Source: Mycobacterium sp. E3251 (GTDB lineage: Bacteria > Actinomycetota > Actinomycetes > Mycobacteriales > Mycobacteriaceae). From it: DNA of 64,000 nt. Below are positions 1 through 9,052 of this stretch, one piece after another. Each line of letters starts with the position of its first letter. Positions within the stretch are counted from its first letter, which is position 1. The notes below the pieces were generated by a model. That model made no database searches, was not told where the DNA came from, and saw only the letters and a program-made list of their open reading frames with translations. The stretch spans positions 1 to 64,000 of the forward strand of contig NZ_LZJF01000174.1 in NCBI RefSeq assembly GCF_001666835.1, in the 5' to 3' direction. Position numbers and translations under genes: made by a program.

Positions 1-1941
1 CCCCTCATCTATCCCTTTCTGGTCAATGACCCCGGTGAGGGCACCCAGGCCAAGCGACGGGCGCACGCGGTGCTCGTGGACCACCTCATCCCGCCGATGG
101 CGCGTGCCGAAACCTACGGTGACATCGCCCGTTTGGAGCAGTTGCTCGACGAGCACGCCAACGTCGCCGCGCTGGATCCGGGCAAGCTGCCCGCCATCCG
201 CCAGCAGATCTGGACGCTGATCCGGGCCGCGAAGATGGACCACGACCTCGGGCTGACGGAGCGGCCGCCGGAGGACTCGTTCGACGACATGCTGCTGCAC
301 GTCGACGGCTGGCTCTGCGAGATCAAGGACGTCCAAATCCGCGACGGCCTGCATATCCTGGGCCAAAAGCCCTCCGGGGACGTCGAACTCGACCTCGTGC
401 TGGCGATCCTGCGGGCCCGCCAACTGTTCGGCGGCGAGCACGCCCTCCCCGGGTTGCGGCAGGCCTTGGGCCTGGCTGAGGACGGCACCGACGAACGCTC
501 TTCGGTCGACCGGGCCGAGTCCGCGGCGCGCGAACTCGTCGCCGCGCTGCAGGCCAGCGGCTGGGATCCCGAAGCCGCCGACGGCATCACCGACAACCCC
601 GAGGTGGCGGCCGTGCTGCGGTTCGCGGCCACCGAGGTGGTGCCCCGGCTTGCCGGAACCGCCGCCGAAATCGAGCAGGTGCTCAACGCGCTGGACGGCC
701 GGTTCATCCCGGCCGGCCCATCGGGCTCACCGCTGCGCGGCCTGGTGAACGTGCTGCCGACGGGCCGCAACTTCTACTCCGTCGACCCGAAGGCGGTACC
801 GTCGCGGCTGGCCTGGGAAGCCGGTGTGGCCCTGGCGGATTCGCTGCTGAACCGCTACCGCAACGACCACGGGCGCTGGCCCCAGTCGGTGGGACTGTCG
901 GTGTGGGGCACCTCGGCGATGCGCACCGCCGGCGACGACATCGCCGAAGTGCTTGCGCTGCTGGGTGTCCGCCCGGTCTGGGACGACGCGTCGCGGCGCG
1001 TCGTCGACCTGACGCCGATCCCGCTGGCCGAGCTGGGCCGCCCGCGCATCGACGTGACTGTGCGGATCTCCGGGTTCTTCCGGGACGCCTTCCCGCACGT
1101 GGTGACGATGCTCGACGACGCGGTGCGGCTGGTCGCCGGCCTCGACGAGCCCAACGACGACAACTATGTGCGCGCGCACGCGCAGGCCGACCTGGCCCAG
1201 CATGGCGACCAACGGCGCTCCACCACAAGGATTTTCGGATCCAAGCCGGGAACCTACGGCGCCGGGCTGCTGCAGCTGATCGACAGCCGCAACTGGCGCG
1301 ACGACGCTGACCTCGCGCAGGTGTACACCGCGTGGGGCGGGTTCGCCTACGGCCGCGACCTGGACGGTCGCGAGGCGGTCGACGACATGAACCGCCAATA
1401 CCGTCGGATCGCCGTGGCCGCCAAAAACACCGACACCCGCGAACACGACATCGCCGACTCCGACGACTACTTCCAGTACCACGGCGGCATGGTGGCCACG
1501 GTCCGGGCGCTGACGGGGCAGGCGCCCGCCGCCTATATCGGCGACAACACCAGACCCGACGCGATCCGCACCCGCACGCTCTCCGAGGAGACCACCCGGG
1601 TCTTCCGCGCCCGCGTCGTCAATCCACGCTGGATGCAGGCGATGCGCAGGCACGGTTACAAGGGTGCGTTCGAAATGGCCGCGACCGTTGACTACCTGTT
1701 CGGCTACGACGCCACCGCCGGGGTGATGGCCGACTGGATGTACGAGCAGCTCACCGAGAGCTATGTGCTGGATCCCGAAAACCGGAAGTTCATGGCCGAG
1801 TCCAACCCGTGGGCGCTGCACGGCATGGCCGAACGGCTTTTGGAGGCCGCCGGCCGCGGCATGTGGGAACAGCCGCAACCCGAGACCCTCGACGGCCTGC
1901 GGCAGGCGCTGCTGGAGACCGAGGGCGACCTGGAAGGCTGA
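1..1941 (+). CDS. cobN: Cobaltochelatase subunit CobN, C-terminal part
   Basis: This is the large subunit of the ATP-dependent aerobic cobaltochelatase, which inserts cobalt into hydrogenobyrinate a,c-diamide during cobalamin synthesis. The frame is open from base 1, so the gene starts outside the window; 646 residues plus the stop are present, about half of the family length (near 1,200). The visible part carries the conserved CobN/magnesium-chelatase-H C-terminal region, including blocks such as DVTVRISGFFRD, YGAGLLQLID and the YFQYHGG motif. It corresponds to Rv2062c of M. tuberculosis, and the next gene matches the Rv2061c position. Codon use is like the rest of the window and I see no frame break. 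Confidence 0.95.
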   Translation, partial: PLIYPFLVNDPGEGTQAKRRAHAVLVDHLIPPMARAETYGDIARLEQLLDEHANVAALDPGKLPAIRQQIWTLIRAAKMDHDLGLTERPPEDSFDDMLLHVDGWLCEIKDVQIRDGLHILGQKPSGDVELDLVLAILRARQLFGGEHALPGLRQALGLAEDGTDERSSVDRAESAARELVAALQASGWDPEAADGITDNPEVAAVLRFAATEVVPRLAGTAAEIEQVLNALDGRFIPAGPSGSPLRGLVNVLPTGRNFYSVDPKAVPSRLAWEAGVALADSLLNRYRNDHGRWPQSVGLSVWGTSAMRTAGDDIAEVLALLGVRPVWDDASRRVVDLTPIPLAELGRPRIDVTVRISGFFRDAFPHVVTMLDDAVRLVAGLDEPNDDNYVRAHAQADLAQHGDQRRSTTRIFGSKPGTYGAGLLQLIDSRNWRDDADLAQVYTAWGGFAYGRDLDGREAVDDMNRQYRRIAVAAKNTDTREHDIADSDDYFQYHGGMVATVRALTGQAPAAYIGDNTRPDAIRTRTLSEETTRVFRARVVNPRWMQAMRRHGYKGAFEMAATVDYLFGYDATAGVMADWMYEQLTESYVLDPENRKFMAESNPWALHGMAERLLEAAGRGMWEQPQPETLDGLRQALLETEGDLEG

Positions 1942-1950
1942 TCCCTGACG

Positions 1951-2010
1951 CGAGTGTGCGGCAAGCCGCACACTCGGCATCGAGCGTGCGGCCGGCCGCA
2001 CACTCGGCAC
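1951..2010. repeat. Two tandem 30-bp units, each a near-perfect hairpin
   Basis: Two adjacent 30-bp units (1951-1980 and 1981-2010) differ at about four positions. Each is a dyad: the first has 12-bp arms CGAGTGTGCGGC / GCCGCACACTCG around AA, and the second has 13-bp arms with one mismatch. They fill most of the gap between cobN and the next gene. The hairpins could act as a terminator without a T-tract or as a processing site, or be a dispersed intergenic element. The function is inferred. Confidence 0.75.
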
Positions 2011-2039
2011 GAGCCGACCGACCGGCGTAGGTTGACACC

Positions 2040-2426
2040 GTGACACCGACTTTTGCCGATCTCGCCAAGGCGCAATACATCCTGTTGACCACCTTCACCA
2101 AGGACGGCAAGGCCAAGCCAACGCCGATCTGGGCGGCCGCGGACCAAAACCGGCTCCTGGTCATCACCCAGGCAAAGTCGTGGAAGGTCAAGCGGATTCG
2201 CAACACTCCACGAGTCACCCTGGCCACCTGCACCATGCAGGGCCGCCCGACCAGCGAGGCCGTCGAAGGCACCGCAGCGATCCTCGACAAGTCGCAAACC
2301 GCCGTCGTCTACGACGCGATCGGAAAGCGCTACGGCATCGTGGGCAAGGTGTTCAATCTCTTCAGCAAGCTGCGCGGCGGCATGGAGAACAACGTTGGCC
2401 TCGAGCTCCGGGTGGCGCAGGCATAG
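2040..2426 (+). CDS. PPOX-class F420/flavin-dependent oxidoreductase, Rv2061c-like
   Basis: A 128-residue protein of the split-barrel flavin/F420-binding superfamily (pyridoxamine 5'-phosphate oxidase-like). The signature features are the N-terminal strand YILLTTFTKDGKAKPTPIW, the basic segment TQAKSWKVKRIRNTPRVTLA and the G(R)PTSEAVEGTA strand. Members of this small actinobacterial class bind F420 or a flavin and reduce unsaturated small molecules; the substrate here is unknown. The start is a GTG at 2040. The place next to cobN and the sequence agree with Rv2061c. The 3' end is five bases before the start of the following PfpI-like gene, so the two are probably co-transcribed. Confidence 0.85.
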   Translation: MTPTFADLAKAQYILLTTFTKDGKAKPTPIWAAADQNRLLVITQAKSWKVKRIRNTPRVTLATCTMQGRPTSEAVEGTAAILDKSQTAVVYDAIGKRYGIVGKVFNLFSKLRGGMENNVGLELRVAQA

Positions 2427-2431
2427 GCCGC

Positions 2432-3286
2432 ATGGGCACCGTTCTCGTCCCCATCCCCGACCGTGACTTCGACCCGACCGAGGTCGCCGTCAGCTGGCGC
2501 GTCCTGACCCGCAACGGACATCGGGTGGTGTTTGCCACCGAAAGCGGATCACCCGGTGCGGCGGACGACATCATGGTGAGCGGCCGCGGCCTGGACGTGT
2601 GGTCCGCCCTGCCCGTGCTGGGCGCCATCCCGGTGATCGGGCTGATGCTGCGTGCCAACAAGGATGGCCGCAGCGCGTATCGGGATATGCTGGCGTCAAA
2701 CGAGTTTCAGCACCCCATCGCGTGGGCGCAAGCCGGCCTCGACGGAGTCGACGCGCTGCTGCTGCCCGGCGGGCATCGCGCCCGGGGGATGCGCAGCTAT
2801 GTCGACAGCGCCGTCCTGCACCGGCTTGTCGTCGAAGCGTTCAAGCGGGGGGTCATCGTCGCCGCCATCTGCCACGGCGTGCTGCTCGCGGCGCGCAGCG
2901 TCGATCCCGAGACCGGTCGTTCGGTGCTCTATGGACACAAGACCACGGCGTTGACGTGGGCGATGGAGGGCCTGGCTTGGCGATTGACGCGGTTCACCCG
3001 ATTCTGGGACCGGAACTACTACCGGACCTACACCGAGCAACCCGGCCAGCCCCGGGGTTACATGTCGGTGCAGTCGGAAGTGACTCGCGCACTTGAAAAT
3101 CCGACGGATTTCTGCGATGTCGTGCGCGGTTCGCCTGGCTGGCGGCGCAAATCCTCCGGGATTTCACGCGACACCGCGACCGATTCGCGGCCCGCGTTCG
3201 TCGTCGACGACGGCAGCTACGTGTCGGCGCGCTGGCCTAGAGACACGCACACGTTCGCGACGGTCCTGTCGCGAAAGTTGGTGTGA
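2432..3286 (+). CDS. DJ-1/PfpI-superfamily protein (class I glutamine amidotransferase-like)
   Basis: A 284-residue protein starting at the ATG at 2432, five bases after the previous stop. The DJ-1/PfpI fold is indicated by the early GHRVVFATESG strand, the acidic-elbow region DALLLPGGHRARGM and the nucleophile elbow VAAICHGVLLAAR, where the Cys of AICHG is the expected catalytic residue. Relatives include Hsp31-type glyoxalases/deglycases and intracellular proteases, so the reaction cannot be fixed from sequence. A C-terminal stretch of about 60 residues (GYMSVQSEVTRALENP to the end) is longer than in minimal PfpI proteins. In M. tuberculosis the corresponding interval holds Rv2060-Rv2055c (transport and alternative ribosomal protein genes), so this gene is a local difference. 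Confidence 0.8.
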   Translation: MGTVLVPIPDRDFDPTEVAVSWRVLTRNGHRVVFATESGSPGAADDIMVSGRGLDVWSALPVLGAIPVIGLMLRANKDGRSAYRDMLASNEFQHPIAWAQAGLDGVDALLLPGGHRARGMRSYVDSAVLHRLVVEAFKRGVIVAAICHGVLLAARSVDPETGRSVLYGHKTTALTWAMEGLAWRLTRFTRFWDRNYYRTYTEQPGQPRGYMSVQSEVTRALENPTDFCDVVRGSPGWRRKSSGISRDTATDSRPAFVVDDGSYVSARWPRDTHTFATVLSRKLV

Positions 3287-3291
3287 CGCAA

Positions 3292-3999
3292 CTAGGTCGT
3301 CGCGCCCGACGCCAAATGTTCACCGAAGAACGCGAACACCCGGCGCCAGGCGTCCTCGGTGGCGTCCGCGTCGTAGCCGAAACCGGTAATCCGCAGCAGC
3401 GGCTGGGCCGGCAGTTCGTTGGCGAAGCTGTGCCCAACGCCGGGATAGACCTTGACGTCGGCGGTGATGTTCTTGTTGGCGATGGTCTCGCGCAGCTTCT
3501 CCGGCGCGCCGCGTCCCAGCGGGTCACGGGCGCCGAAGCTGGCCACAATGGGGCACGCCCCGTCTAGCGTCTTATCGAGGTTGCGGGGCAGGGGAGCGCC
3601 ATAGAACGGGGCGGAGGCGCCGAAACCCTTGGGCGACATGACCAATGCGAACTGGCCGCCCATGCAGAACCCCGCGATGCCGACCTGGCCGGAACATTCG
3701 GGCATGGATTTCAGGTGGTCGCGGGCCGCCAAGATGTCGCCCAGGGCGCGGCCGCGCTGCGTCTGCAGCTCCTTCATCACCCGGGTGATGCAGCGGATGC
3801 GGCCGCCCCGCGCGTACATGTTCGGCGTGATCGCCACGTAGCCGGCCTGCGCGATGCGCTTGTTCGTCGACTCCTTGTCGTGGGCGTATCCGAACGCGTC
3901 GTGGACCACGACCACGCCGGGCCATGGGCCCTGACCGCTGGGGAGGTCCAGCAGCGCGTCGATCGGTCCGTCGGGGGTGTCGATCTCAATCGTGGTCAT
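3292..3999 (-). CDS. Dienelactone hydrolase family protein, Rv2054-like
   Basis: An alpha/beta hydrolase of the dienelactone hydrolase family, 235 residues when started at MTTIEID (3999); an in-frame ATG six codons upstream is possible but gives a non-typical N-terminus. The nucleophile elbow is GFCMGGQF, with Cys replacing Ser as in true dienelactone hydrolases. The acid lies near FGARDPLG, and the His in VYPGVGHSF completes the triad. These enzymes cleave lactones or esters, classically in chloroaromatic degradation, but mycobacterial substrates are not known. It converges on the PfpI-like gene (stops five bases apart) and is divergent from fxsA, the same arrangement as Rv2054 and Rv2053c. 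Confidence 0.88.
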   Translation of the reverse strand: MTTIEIDTPDGPIDALLDLPSGQGPWPGVVVVHDAFGYAHDKESTNKRIAQAGYVAITPNMYARGGRIRCITRVMKELQTQRGRALGDILAARDHLKSMPECSGQVGIAGFCMGGQFALVMSPKGFGASAPFYGAPLPRNLDKTLDGACPIVASFGARDPLGRGAPEKLRETIANKNITADVKVYPGVGHSFANELPAQPLLRITGFGYDADATEDAWRRVFAFFGEHLASGATT

Positions 4000-4072
4000 A
4001 GCGTCATCTAACTGCAATCGCCCCGGAAGTCACCATGGGAACTTCGGCGCGGTTGGCGGACGTTGGCTGGAC

Positions 4073-4609
4073 ATGCTGTCACGGCTGTTTCTCGGCTACG
4101 CCGCCGTCGAGCTGGCGGCGACCATCGCCCTGGTTTGGACCATCGGTTGGGGCTGGACGCTGCTGGCGCTGGCGGGCACCTTCCTGCTCGGATGGGGCCT
4201 GCTGGTGCCTGTGATGGGCTCGCACCTTCTCCGTCAGATCGGGCACCTGCGCTCCGGCCTCGCCGAACCGCGCACGGCGGTGCGAGACGGGACGTTGATC
4301 ACGCTGGCCACGCTATTGGTCCTGATGCCCGGACTGGTCAGCACGGTTCTGGGGCTCTTGCTGCTGGTGCGGCCCGTCCGTGCGGTGGTCGGGCCGGGTC
4401 TGGCCGCGATCGCGATGCGCGGCCTGCGGCGGCGGGTGCCGATGTTCGCCGACACGACGCTGTTCGCCGCGGGCGTGCGCCAGCGCGGCGGCGCTGCGGG
4501 GGACGACTACATCGACGGCGAGGTCGTGGACGTCCACGACATCAGGCCGCCCGCCCTGCCGAACGAGCCGGTGCGGGGCGGCTACCCGGGCCGGCCCGCC
4601 TGGGACTAA
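4073..4609 (+). CDS. fxsA: FxsA family membrane protein
   Basis: A 178-residue membrane protein of the FxsA family, named after the E. coli protein whose overproduction relieves phage T7 exclusion by plasmid F. It has the usual layout: two hydrophobic segments near residues 1-45 (LFLGYAAVELAATIALVWTI, then LLALAGTFLLGWGLLV), a loop with the conserved RDG, a third segment LATLLVLMPGLVSTVLGLLLL with the family MPG motif, and a charged C-terminal tail. ATG 4073 is chosen because the first helix starts there; the longer open frame upstream overlaps the divergent hydrolase gene. It corresponds to Rv2053c. The cellular role is unknown. Confidence 0.88.
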   Translation: MLSRLFLGYAAVELAATIALVWTIGWGWTLLALAGTFLLGWGLLVPVMGSHLLRQIGHLRSGLAEPRTAVRDGTLITLATLLVLMPGLVSTVLGLLLLVRPVRAVVGPGLAAIAMRGLRRRVPMFADTTLFAAGVRQRGGAAGDDYIDGEVVDVHDIRPPALPNEPVRGGYPGRPAWD

Positions 4610-4642
4610 CCACCGGCCTGCCACCACACGTAGTTTTGCCCT

Positions 4643-6247
4643 GTGAGTGACGTGTCCACCACGCTCCTGGTCAACGGCCGGGTGCACAGCCCGACCCATC
4701 CCGACGCCACCGCCATGGCGGTGCGGGACGGCGTGGTCGCCTGGCTGGGCAGCGACGATGTCGCTCGCAACTCGTTTCCCGGCGCCGACGTCGAGGACTT
4801 GCAGGGCGGGTTCGTGGCGCCCGGATTCGTGGACAGCCACATCCACCTGACCGCAACCGGCCTGATGCTCAGCGGGCTCGATCTACGCCCGGCGACCTCG
4901 CGCGCGCAGTGCATCCAGCTGGTCGCCGACTATGCGGCCGCCCACCCGGGCCGGCCGGTGTGGGGGCATGGCTGGGACGAGTCGTCCTGGCCCGAGAACA
5001 GCCCGCCGAGCACCGACGACCTCGATGCCGTCCTCGGCGACCGCGTGGCCTACCTGACCCGGGTCGACGTGCACTCGGCGCTCGCCTCGACGGGGTTGCG
5101 CCGGCTGGTCGCGGACCTACCGGCGGCTGTCGGCTTCTCACCCGACCAGCCGCTGACCGGCGACGCCCACCACCTGGTCCGCGCCGTCGCCCGCGACCTG
5201 TTGACGCCCGAGCAGCTGGCCGAGGCCCGCGCGGCCGCCCTGCGCGCCGCCGCGGCCGCCGGCATCGTCGCGGTGCACGAATGCGCGGGGCCCGAGATCG
5301 GCGGTCTGGACGACTGGCTGCAGCTGCGAACCCTCGATGGAGGCGTCGAGGTGACCGGCTTCTGGGGCGAGGCGGTGACCACCCCCGCACGGGCGCGCGC
5401 GCTCGTCGAGGAGACCGGGGCGCGCGGGCTGGCCGGCGATCTCTTCGTCGACGGCGCGCTCGGGTCGCGCACCGCCTGGCTGCACGAGCCGTACGCCGAC
5501 GCCGAGGACCGGCTCGGCACCTGCTACCTGGACCCAGACGCCATCGAGGCGCACGTGCGGGCGTGCACCGAGGCGGAGGTGACCGCGGGTTTCCACGTCA
5601 TCGGCGACGCCGCCGTCTCCGCGGTGGTCGCCGCCTTCGAGCGGGTCGTCGCGCGACTCGGGGCGGTCGCCGTCGCCCGGTGCGGGCACCGCCTGGAGCA
5701 CCTCGAAATGGTCACCGCCGAGCAGGCCGCCCAGCTGGGGCACTGGGGCGTCATCGCCAGCGTGCAGCCCAACTTCGATGCGCTGTGGGGCGGCACCGAC
5801 GGCATGTACGCGCGCCGCCTCGGCGCCGAACGAGGCAGTCGGCTCAATCCGTTAGCGCTGTTAGCATCCCAAGGCGTGCCCCTCGCGCTTGGTTCCGACG
5901 CACCGGTGACAGGCCTCGACCCCTGGGCGAGCGTGCGCGCGGCGGTCAACCATCGCACCCCGGGCAGCGCGGTCTCCGCGCGTGCCGCGTTCGCCGCCGC
6001 GACCCGTGGCGGCTGGCGGGCCGCCGGTGTCCACGACGGCAAGACGGGAACGCTGGTGCCCGGTGCGCCGGCCTCCTATGCCGTATGGGACGCCGGGCCC
6101 CTGGACGGCCACGCGCCTCGCGACGCCGTGCAGCGCTGGTCGACCGACCCGCGCGCCCGGGTGCCGGCCCTGCCGCGCCTGGGCCCGAACGACGCCTTGC
6201 CGCGGTGCCGGCGGACGGTGCATCGGGGCGCTGTCATCCATGGCTGA
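4643..6247 (+). CDS. Amidohydrolase family protein (YtcJ-like), Rv2052c position
   Basis: A 534-residue metal-dependent amidohydrolase of the large YtcJ/imidazolonepropionase-like group. Visible landmarks are the N-terminal sandwich strand with GFVAPGFVDSHIHL (metal-binding HxH), the GFHVIGDAA segment, CGHRLEHLEMV, and LGSDAPVTGLDPW, which holds the metal-binding Asp. Such enzymes hydrolyse amide-like C-N bonds; the substrate cannot be predicted. The start is a GTG at 4643. The last eight bases overlap the ATG of lnt, so translation is likely coupled and the gene belongs to the fxsA side of an lnt-ppm1 transcription unit. It occupies the position of Rv2052c. Confidence 0.82.
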   Translation: MSDVSTTLLVNGRVHSPTHPDATAMAVRDGVVAWLGSDDVARNSFPGADVEDLQGGFVAPGFVDSHIHLTATGLMLSGLDLRPATSRAQCIQLVADYAAAHPGRPVWGHGWDESSWPENSPPSTDDLDAVLGDRVAYLTRVDVHSALASTGLRRLVADLPAAVGFSPDQPLTGDAHHLVRAVARDLLTPEQLAEARAAALRAAAAAGIVAVHECAGPEIGGLDDWLQLRTLDGGVEVTGFWGEAVTTPARARALVEETGARGLAGDLFVDGALGSRTAWLHEPYADAEDRLGTCYLDPDAIEAHVRACTEAEVTAGFHVIGDAAVSAVVAAFERVVARLGAVAVARCGHRLEHLEMVTAEQAAQLGHWGVIASVQPNFDALWGGTDGMYARRLGAERGSRLNPLALLASQGVPLALGSDAPVTGLDPWASVRAAVNHRTPGSAVSARAAFAAATRGGWRAAGVHDGKTGTLVPGAPASYAVWDAGPLDGHAPRDAVQRWSTDPRARVPALPRLGPNDALPRCRRTVHRGAVIHG

Positions 6248-8249
6248 GGACTGCTCCGGCCGAAAGGACCGCCCCGAGGGAGCCGGCGAGGCTGAGCCGG
6301 TGGACGACGACCTCGGGGCGCACCCGGATATCGACCCGGAGCGCGACGACAAGCCCGAACACGAGGTCGACTCCCCGGAACCCGGCGCGCCGCCGCTGAC
6401 CAGCCGCATGGCGGCCACGGCCCGCCAGGTGGGTGCGGGCGCGCTCGCGCGGCTGCCCGCCGTCCGGGCGGCCGTGCTGCCACGGCTGACCCGCTTGGCC
6501 TGCGCCATAGCGGGCGGTGTCCTGCTCTTCACCAGCTTCCCCTCCCTGAACTGGTGGTGGGGCGCGGTCTTGGCCGCCGCGCTGCTGGCCTGGGTGCTCA
6601 AGCATCCGGCGACGACGCCGGCCGGCGGATTGGGCTACGGATTCCTCTTCGGGCTGGCGTTCTATTTGCCGCTGCTGCCGTGGATCAGCCTGCTCGTCGG
6701 CGCCGTGCCCTGGACGGTGCTGGCGATGACGTGTGCGCTGTTTCCGGCCCTCTTCGGCCTAGGGGCCGTGCTCGTGCGGCAGCTGCCGGGCTGGCCGGTC
6801 TGGTTCGCGCTGGTGTGGGCGGCCCAGGAGTGGCTGAAATCGATCGTCCCGTTCGGTGGCTTCCCATGGGGATCGGTGGCATTCGGCCAGGCACAGGGCC
6901 CCTTCTTGCCCTTGGTCAAGCTCGGGGGAGCCTCGCTGCTCTCCATGGCGATCGTGCTGGTTGGGTTCAGCGCGACCGCCATCGAGCTGGAGATCGTGAA
7001 GTGGTGGCACGCCGGTAAACGGGCGCACCGCGGCTCCGATGACGACGAACCGGCGAAAACCGACGCGGAACCGCCCGCGGTGGTGCTGCCGGGCGTCTGC
7101 ATCTGTCTGGTGCTATTCGCGTCCGTCGTCGTCTGGCCGCAGGTGCGTCACGCCGGCACGGGATCGGGCGGCGAACCCTCGGTCACCGTCGCTGTGGTGC
7201 AAGGAAATGTGCCGCGGCTGGGTCTGGACTTCAACGCGCAGCGGCGGGCGGTGCTCGACAACCACGTCCGCGAGACCCTGCGGCTGGCGGAGGACGTGCG
7301 GGCGGGCCAGGCGCCACAACCCCAGTTCGTCATCTGGCCGGAGGACTCCTCGGACATCGATCCGCTGGTCAACGTCGACGCCGCGCTGGAGATATCGCAG
7401 GCCGCGACGGCGATCGGCGCGCCGGTCCTGATCGGCACCGTGTCGGAACTCCCCGGCAGCCCACCGGAGAATCCGCAGTACACCAACACCATGATCGTGT
7501 GGAACCCGTCGACTGGACCGGCCGATCGGCACGACAAGGAAATCGTGCAGCCCTTCGGCGAATACCTGCCGATGCCGTGGCTGTTCAGCCATCTCTCCGC
7601 GTACGCCAACCGCGCCGGGAACATGGTGCCCCGGCCCGGCACGGACGTCGTGCACATCGCCGGGGTGCCGGTCGGGGTGGCCACGTGCTGGGAAGTGATC
7701 TTCGACCGCGTCCCGCGCAAAGCGGTCCTCAATGGTGCCCAGTTGCTCGCCGTGCCGAGCAACAACGCCACCTTCAACAAGACGATGAGCGAACAGCAGC
7801 TGGGATTCGCCAAAGTGCGGGCCGTCGAGCACGACCGATACGTGGTAGTCGCCGGCACCACCGGGATCAGCGCGGTGATCGCGCCCGACGGCGCCGAGCT
7901 GGTTCGCACCGACTTCTTCCAGCCCGATTACCTGGACATCCAGGTGCGCCTGAAGACGAAACTGACGCCGGCGACCCGCTGGGGTCCCATCCTGCAGTGG
8001 CTCCTGGTCGCGGCGGCCGGAGCGGCCATCCTGGCCGGGATACGGCACAATGGATGGTTCCCGCGTCCGATTCGTCGGAGGTCCGAGGCCCCGGACGAAT
8101 CCCCAAACGCCGGTACGCCCCCGGGCGAAACCCCGCCCGACGAGGGCGGGGACCAGGCGCCGCCGGCGGACGGCGGTGACTACACTCCGCTCCACGAGGG
8201 CGGCCGACGACCGTCGCGAAACATCGGGCGACACAGAGGAGCTACATGA
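6240..8249 (+). CDS. lnt: Apolipoprotein N-acyltransferase Lnt
   Basis: Transfers a third acyl chain to the N-terminal Cys of diacylated lipoproteins at the outer face of the cytoplasmic membrane. The 669-residue reading from ATG 6240 begins with about 60 acidic, poorly conserved residues; a later start at MAATARQ is possible. About six hydrophobic segments follow (roughly residues 85-300), then the carbon-nitrogen hydrolase domain with the triad Glu368 (WPEDSS), Lys433 (HDKEIVQPFGEYLP) and Cys483 (VATCWEVIFD), a final membrane segment and a Pro/Gly-rich tail. In M. tuberculosis the equivalent domain is fused to Ppm1 in a single protein (Rv2051c); here there are two genes sharing an ATGA overlap at 8246-8249. 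Confidence 0.94.
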   Translation: MAEDCSGRKDRPEGAGEAEPVDDDLGAHPDIDPERDDKPEHEVDSPEPGAPPLTSRMAATARQVGAGALARLPAVRAAVLPRLTRLACAIAGGVLLFTSFPSLNWWWGAVLAAALLAWVLKHPATTPAGGLGYGFLFGLAFYLPLLPWISLLVGAVPWTVLAMTCALFPALFGLGAVLVRQLPGWPVWFALVWAAQEWLKSIVPFGGFPWGSVAFGQAQGPFLPLVKLGGASLLSMAIVLVGFSATAIELEIVKWWHAGKRAHRGSDDDEPAKTDAEPPAVVLPGVCICLVLFASVVVWPQVRHAGTGSGGEPSVTVAVVQGNVPRLGLDFNAQRRAVLDNHVRETLRLAEDVRAGQAPQPQFVIWPEDSSDIDPLVNVDAALEISQAATAIGAPVLIGTVSELPGSPPENPQYTNTMIVWNPSTGPADRHDKEIVQPFGEYLPMPWLFSHLSAYANRAGNMVPRPGTDVVHIAGVPVGVATCWEVIFDRVPRKAVLNGAQLLAVPSNNATFNKTMSEQQLGFAKVRAVEHDRYVVVAGTTGISAVIAPDGAELVRTDFFQPDYLDIQVRLKTKLTPATRWGPILQWLLVAAAGAAILAGIRHNGWFPRPIRRRSEAPDESPNAGTPPGETPPDEGGDQAPPADGGDYTPLHEGGRRPSRNIGRHRGAT

Positions 8250-9040
8250 CCACCGGCCAGCCGGCGCCCCGGAACCCGGGAAATCGTCCCAGCGAGCGCG
8301 TCCTGGTGATCATCCCCACCTACAACGAGCGGGAGAACCTGCCGGTCATCCACCGGCGGCTGAAGGACGCCTGCCCCCACGTGCACCTGCTCATCGTCGA
8401 CGACAGCAGCCCCGACGGCACCGGCGAGCTCGCCGAGGAACTGGCGGCCGCGGATGCCGGTCGAACCCACGTGATGCACCGCACCGCCAAGGACGGCCTG
8501 GGCGCGGCTTATCTGGCGGGCTTCGCCTGGGGTCTGAGCCGCGACTACTCGGTGCTGGTGGAGATGGACGCCGACGGCAGTCACGCGCCCGAGCAGCTTC
8601 ACCGTTTACTGGACGCCGTCGACGCCGGAGCAGACCTTGCGATCGGATCCCGCTACGTCGAGGGCGGGTCGGTGCGGAATTGGCCGTGGCGGCGCTGGGC
8701 GCTGTCGTGGACGGCCAACACCTATGCACGGCTTGCCCTCGGAATCGGCGTCCATGACATCACCGCCGGCTACCGCGCCTACCGCCGCGAAGTCCTCGAG
8801 GCGATCGGTCTCGAGGCGGTGGACTCCAAGGGCTACTGCTTCCAGATCGACCTGACCTGGCGCACCGTGTGCAACGGGTTCGTCATCGTCGAGGTGCCGA
8901 TCACCTTCACCGAGCGTGAGCTCGGCGTCTCCAAGATGAGCGGATCGAACATCCGCGAGGCGCTGATGAAGGTCACCCGTTGGGGCATCGAGGGCCGCAA
9001 GACCCGCGCCGGCACTCAGCGCGCCGACAACCGCAGCTAG
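8246..9040 (+). CDS. ppm1: Polyprenol-phosphate mannosyltransferase Ppm1
   Basis: A family GT2 enzyme that moves mannose from GDP-mannose to polyprenyl phosphate, giving the donor used for lipomannan, lipoarabinomannan and protein mannosylation. The 264-residue protein shows the DPM1 motifs: VIIPTYNERENL, LLIVDDSSPDGTGE (nucleotide/metal-binding DD), VLVEMDADGSHAPE (the DxD), and the C-terminal FTEREHG-like ITFTERELGVSKMSGSN. There are no long membrane spans, which fits anchoring through the neighbouring Lnt membrane protein. It starts with an ATG inside the lnt stop (ATGA). Its position beside pks12 is notable because the Pks12 product is a mannosylated phospho-polyketide. Confidence 0.95.
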   Translation: MTTGQPAPRNPGNRPSERVLVIIPTYNERENLPVIHRRLKDACPHVHLLIVDDSSPDGTGELAEELAAADAGRTHVMHRTAKDGLGAAYLAGFAWGLSRDYSVLVEMDADGSHAPEQLHRLLDAVDAGADLAIGSRYVEGGSVRNWPWRRWALSWTANTYARLALGIGVHDITAGYRAYRREVLEAIGLEAVDSKGYCFQIDLTWRTVCNGFVIVEVPITFTERELGVSKMSGSNIREALMKVTRWGIEGRKTRAGTQRADNRS

Positions 9041-9052
9041 ATCGGTCGGGGG

